A DNA stretch of 8,963 nucleotides from contig DASQHF010000199.1 of assembly GCA_035632215.1 (NCBI GenBank), positions 1 through 8,963 on the forward strand, given 5' to 3'. How positions within the stretch are numbered: position 1 is the first letter of the stretch; the number at the start of each line of letters is the position of its first letter. Positions 7,045 through 8,963 of this stretch are shown here, piece after piece. A model generated the notes under the pieces. It was not told the origin of the DNA. It ran no database searches and worked only from the letters and a program-made list of their open reading frames with translations. Source of the stretch: CAIYRG01 sp035632215 (GTDB taxonomy: Bacteria > Pseudomonadota > Alphaproteobacteria > Micropepsales > Micropepsaceae). A program made the position numbers and the translations under genes.

Positions 7045-7971
7045 ATGAACGATGCTTCGCCTCACCATTCGCGCGCGCTCTTCCTTGCAAGCGCGAATCT
7101 GCAAGGCATCGTGTTGATGATCATCGCGCGCGCGGTCTTCGCGACAAGCGACTCCTTCACCAAGCTTGCGAGCGGCGGCCTGCCGGCGACCGAAGTCGTT
7201 TCCTTGCGCAACGCGATGGCGCTTCCCATCGTGATCGCGATCGCATGGCGCTATGGGGGACTGAAGCGGTTAAGCGCGATCAAGGATCCGATTGTCCTCT
7301 GGCGCAGCGTGCTCGAGGGTATCGGCCTCATCTCCTTTGTGCTCGCGCTGCCGCATGTGACCATCGGCCAGAGCACGGTGATCCTCTTGACCGTGCCGAT
7401 CATCCTCGTGGCGCTTTCGGCCGTCGTCTTCAAGGAGGACGTCGACGCCAAACGTTGGGCCGCAATCGTCGTCGGCTTCATCGGCGTGTTCCTGGTCGCG
7501 GGACCGTTGGGCGGGACGCCCAATGCCTATTTGCTCCTGACGCAACTGACGGCGCTCACCTGGGCGATCCGCGATCTCATCACCTCGCGCATCGTCGGCC
7601 ACATCCCGACGGTCACCGTCGCGCTTTATGCGACGCTGATCGGCGGCCTCGTTGCCGTCCCAGGTGCGGCGGTGGAGGGCTGGCAGCCGGTCGAAAACAC
7701 CGAATGGCTCTATCTCTTGGGCGCGGGATTCTTCGTAGCCCTCGCCAATCTTCTGTACGTGAGCGCGCTGAGGACCGGCGCCATCTCGGTCGTCGCACCC
7801 TTCCGCTACACCGCCGCGATCTGGGCGAGCTTGGCCGGCTATATCGTCTGGCGGGATATCCCCGATTTCTGGGGCGTCACGGGTACGCTCTGTATCATCG
7901 GCTCTGGCCTCTACACCTTCTATCGGGAGCTCGAGCGCGTCAAAGCGCTCAAGCTCGCAAAGGCAGTGTGA
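7045..7971 (+). CDS. EamA/DMT superfamily transporter
   Basis: This is a 308-residue inner-membrane protein with two EamA repeats (about 21-152 and 163-292) and about ten membrane segments, the standard size and layout of drug/metabolite exporters in the DMT superfamily. Repeat 1 shows FATSDSFTKLASGGLPATEVVSLRNAMALP, with the usual conserved R-N after the second segment; repeat 2 ends with APFRYTAAIWASLAGYIVWRDIPD, where the P-x-RYT and final acidic/Pro positions are typical. The C-terminus is short and basic. Substrates of this family range from amino acids to nucleotides and drugs and cannot be read from the sequence. The ATG at 7045 is the start; an upstream ATG at 7029 is out of frame. 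It is flanked on both sides by palindromic elements with the same ends, so it may be transcribed on its own and may be a later arrival. Confidence 0.92.
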   Translation: MNDASPHHSRALFLASANLQGIVLMIIARAVFATSDSFTKLASGGLPATEVVSLRNAMALPIVIAIAWRYGGLKRLSAIKDPIVLWRSVLEGIGLISFVLALPHVTIGQSTVILLTVPIILVALSAVVFKEDVDAKRWAAIVVGFIGVFLVAGPLGGTPNAYLLLTQLTALTWAIRDLITSRIVGHIPTVTVALYATLIGGLVAVPGAAVEGWQPVENTEWLYLLGAGFFVALANLLYVSALRTGAISVVAPFRYTAAIWASLAGYIVWRDIPDFWGVTGTLCIIGSGLYTFYRELERVKALKLAKAV

Positions 7972-7981
7972 TCCCCGTCGT

Positions 7982-8127
7982 TGTGTCATCCCCCGCGCCC
8001 GGGTCCGCGCATTCGCGCGGCCCAAGCGTAAACTCCAGCGGGGGACCCAGCGCGCGTGCGCCGGCACGCGCGAAATACTCTTTTCGCGGCGCAGATGGGT
8101 AGCCCGGTTAAACCGGGCCATGACACA
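7982..8127. repeat. 146-bp palindromic intergenic element, copy 3
   Basis: The element begins 10 bases after the transporter gene. Its ends are perfect 8-base inverted copies, TGTGTCAT (7982-7989) and ATGACACA (8120-8127). Within it are several independent hairpins: CCGCGC-ATTC-GCGCGG (8005-8020), a 9-bp stem CGCGCGTGC/GCACGCGCG with a four-base loop (8051-8072), and GCCCGGTT-A-AACCGGGC (8102-8118). The left part carries GGGGACCCAGC (8041-8051) as in copy 2, while the right end, read on the opposite strand (TGTCATGGCCCG...CGGGCTACCCA), resembles the left arm of copy 1. It therefore looks like a composite of the two types. No gene is visible in it. It could terminate the transporter transcript, but there is no clear U-tract. 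Confidence 0.75.
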
Positions 8128-8196
8128 CGGCCGGGTGTCGTCGGCGGAACAACGGTGCCTTCGAGCATGCGACGGATTTCACCTGATCTGACTTCC

Positions 8197-8217
8197 GCCT
8201 TAAGCCTTAAGCCTTAA
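8197..8217. repeat. Short tandem repeat (GCCTTAA)x3
   Basis: Three perfect head-to-tail copies of the 7-base unit GCCTTAA are followed by a partial fourth (GCTT). The array contains three CTTAAG palindromes and is AT-richer than its surroundings. It lies between palindromic element copy 3 and the candidate promoter of the gene at 8324, about 31 bases upstream of the GGAAC motif. It may be a slippage-prone tract or a set of protein-binding half-sites; nothing in the sequence decides between these. Confidence 0.7.
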
Positions 8218-8247
8218 GCTTCGCCCATCTCAAACTTGGAACCGGAA

Positions 8248-8272
8248 GGAACCTCACCGCGCGGCAAGAGTT
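8248..8272 (+). promoter_or_regulatory. Candidate EcfG-type (general stress response) promoter
   Basis: GGAAC at 8248-8252 is followed after 17 bases by GTT at 8270-8272, which fits the GGAAC-N16/17-(C)GTT pattern known for the alphaproteobacterial general stress sigma factor EcfG. The base before GTT is A rather than the preferred C. A second GGAAC stands ten bases upstream (8238-8242), but it has no GTT at the right distance. Transcription would begin near 8279, giving a leader of about 45 bases before the ATG at 8324. The assignment rests on motif and spacing alone. Confidence 0.4.
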
Positions 8273-8279
8273 GTGTCCG

Positions 8280-8300
8280 AGCTCTTGTGTAAGAAGAGCT
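8280..8300 (+). other. Leader hairpin upstream of the 8324 gene
   Basis: A perfect 7-bp stem, AGCTCTT (8280-8286) with AAGAGCT (8294-8300), encloses a 7-base loop (GTGTAAG). If transcription starts from the candidate promoter at 8248-8272, this stem would lie at or next to the 5' end of the mRNA, a position where hairpins are known to protect transcripts from 5'-dependent decay. It ends 12 bases before the AGGAGG ribosome-binding site, so it should not block translation. Confidence 0.4.
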
Positions 8301-8312
8301 TCACCTCAGCAG

Positions 8313-8318
8313 AGGAGG
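8313..8318 (+). promoter_or_regulatory. Strong ribosome-binding site AGGAGG
   Basis: AGGAGG ends five bases before the ATG at 8324. It is the best Shine-Dalgarno sequence in the window and fixes the start of the downstream gene at 8324 rather than at the in-frame GTG at 8273, which would also place 17 charged, non-signal-like residues before the signal peptide. Confidence 0.85.
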
Positions 8319-8323
8319 AACGT

Positions 8324-8671
8324 ATGCGTTCAGTATTCCTTGCGATCGCTACTGTAGGTCTCATCGCCGGAGCGGCTTATGGGCAATACGGCACGGCCGG
8401 GTCGGCCGCGGACCAGGCCGGCAAGGCCGCGGCCGGCGCGGCTCAGTCTGGCGTCAACGCCGCCGGCAAGGCGGTTGAGAAGGGCGCGAATGCCGCTGCG
8501 GCCGCGTTCACCACGGAAGGCCAGGCCAAGAACAAGATCGAAGCGAGCGGCTACACCAATATCACGGGCCTCTCTAAGGACAGCTACGGCGTTTGGCATG
8601 GCAAAGCCCAGAAGGACGGGATGCTCGTCAACATCAGCCTTGACACGCAAGGCAACGTGAAGACCGAATAA
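8324..8671 (+). CDS. Small exported protein, Ala/Gly-rich with PepSY-like C-terminal half
   Basis: The 115-residue product has a standard signal peptide (MRSVFLAIATVGLIAGAAYG, cleavage near residue 20-21), so it should be periplasmic or outer-surface. Residues 22-62 are low-complexity, rich in Ala, Gly and Lys (repeated QAGKAAAGAAQ- and NAAGKAVEKGANAA-like segments), and may form an amphipathic helix. Residues 66-115 (AKNKIEASGYTNITGL...GVWHGKAQKDGMLVNISLDTQGNV) follow the alpha-beta pattern of a single PepSY-like repeat: helix, G-Y-x-x-I-x-G-L turn, then three strands ending D-x-x-G-N-V. I recognise this layout from small periplasmic alphaproteobacterial proteins of unknown function; the PepSY link is by pattern only. 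It stands alone, with its own candidate stress promoter, hairpin leader and strong ribosome-binding site, and is followed by a stable hairpin, so it is probably a monocistronic and well-expressed gene. Confidence 0.8.
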   Translation: MRSVFLAIATVGLIAGAAYGQYGTAGSAADQAGKAAAGAAQSGVNAAGKAVEKGANAAAAAFTTEGQAKNKIEASGYTNITGLSKDSYGVWHGKAQKDGMLVNISLDTQGNVKTE

Positions 8672-8681
8672 CCGAACAAGA

Positions 8682-8779
8682 GTCGCCCTCTCCCCGAGCG
8701 GGGGGAGAGGGCGATGCGCCGCGCGGCGCAAAGCGCGCACCAATGGTGCGCCGGGTGAGGGGGAGGACCCGAGGGCGAC
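8682..8779. repeat. 98-bp palindromic element with ends GTCGCCCTC/GAGGGCGAC
   Basis: The outer 9 bases are a perfect inverted pair (8682-8690 and 8771-8779). Inside, CGCCCTCTCCCC (8684-8695) pairs perfectly with GGGGAGAGGGCG (8702-8713), and the palindrome GCGCACCA-A-TGGTGCGC (8735-8751) forms a second stem. GGGTGAGGGGGAGGA follows near the right end. This CCCTCTCCC...GGGAGAGGG...GGGTGAGGG pattern is a common extragenic, REP-like sequence in many proteobacteria. Its ends and sequence differ from the three TGTCAT/ATGACA elements, so it is a separate family. Confidence 0.75.
8683..8714 (+). terminator. Terminator-like hairpin after the 8324 gene
   Basis: A perfect 13-bp, GC-rich stem with a six-base loop starts 11 bases after the stop codon. 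There is no T-run after the stem (ATGCGCCGC follows), so it is not a textbook intrinsic terminator. It may still stabilise the mRNA 3' end or block exonucleases. It is the left half of the 98-bp palindromic element. Confidence 0.4.
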
Positions 8780-8963
8780 ACGTCGGTGGGAGGTCATGCA
8801 TTCAACGGAGCCCAGTCCGGGCAAAGGTTCGATTTGGGCGACGAAAACGTCCGGTCTTGGACAAAGCAGCCGTTTCTACCACCGTCCGGAGCCCGCAAAC
8901 GTTGACCCTGACGGACTCAGCGGCTGCTCGCAATCTCCTGTAATTCGGATTAAAGTTGTGCTG
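8780..8963. other. Right-edge stretch without a supported gene
   Basis: No recognisable gene lies here. One frame is open from an ATG at 8796 to the window edge (56 codons, MHSTEPSPGKGS...), preceded by GGGAGG at 8788-8793, but the spacing to the ATG is only two bases, third-position composition is less GC-biased than in the neighbouring genes, and the residues match nothing I know. It may be a gene start or chance. I saw no tRNA-like fold or clear promoter. Confidence 0.3.

Noticed and set aside
7270..8121. 283-codon minus strand frame opposite the transporter gene
   Set aside because: It is antisense to a well-supported membrane protein and enters the palindromic element; composition is that of a reverse-strand artefact.
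1..8963. Defence system, CRISPR array, toxin-antitoxin pair, prophage or transposase
   Set aside because: No gene product shows such motifs and no direct-repeat/spacer array is present; the only repeats are the palindromic elements and one 7-base tandem array.

Overview
The window is a GC-rich bacterial chromosome segment with every convincing gene on the + strand. Protein sequences and gene order point to an alphaproteobacterium: the distal end of the complex I (nuo) operon runs into a biotin ligase without the HTH domain, a type III pantothenate kinase, ribonuclease J and a DUF1467 membrane protein. That order (nuoM-nuoN-birA-coaX-rnj-...-DUF1467) is familiar from several alphaproteobacterial orders. 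I cannot place the organism below class level with confidence.

Positions 1-2783 hold the last two proton-pumping membrane subunits of NADH:quinone oxidoreductase, NuoM (5' end outside the window) and NuoN, overlapping by four bases. After a 196-bp gap filled by a large inverted repeat, positions 2980-6463 carry four closely packed genes: birA, coaX, rnj and a DUF1467 gene. birA and coaX are cofactor genes (biotin attachment, first step of CoA synthesis), rnj is an RNA-processing nuclease, and the DUF1467 product is a small membrane protein of unknown role. The methylmalonyl-CoA epimerase gene often found between rnj and DUF1467, and the proS-lolCD genes often found after it, are absent here.

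From 6500 onwards the conserved block gives way to accessory content: a 111-residue secreted protein of unknown function, an EamA/DMT-family transporter, and a 115-residue exported protein with an Ala/Gly-rich N-terminal half and a PepSY-like C-terminal half. The last gene has the clearest regulatory region in the window: a candidate GGAAC-N17-GTT (EcfG-type general stress response) promoter, a hairpin at the predicted 5' end of the leader, and a strong Shine-Dalgarno sequence.

The most notable non-coding signal is a family of three palindromic intergenic elements (2799-2957, 6865-6999, 7982-8127) that all begin with TGTCAT and end with ATGACA. Two of them bracket the transporter gene. A fourth element of a different type, with perfect 9-bp ends (GTCGCCCTC/GAGGGCGAC), follows the last gene. 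I saw no tRNA, rRNA, CRISPR array, transposase or phage gene, and no clear novel multi-gene system. This is mostly an ordinary housekeeping region with a repeat-rich accessory end.
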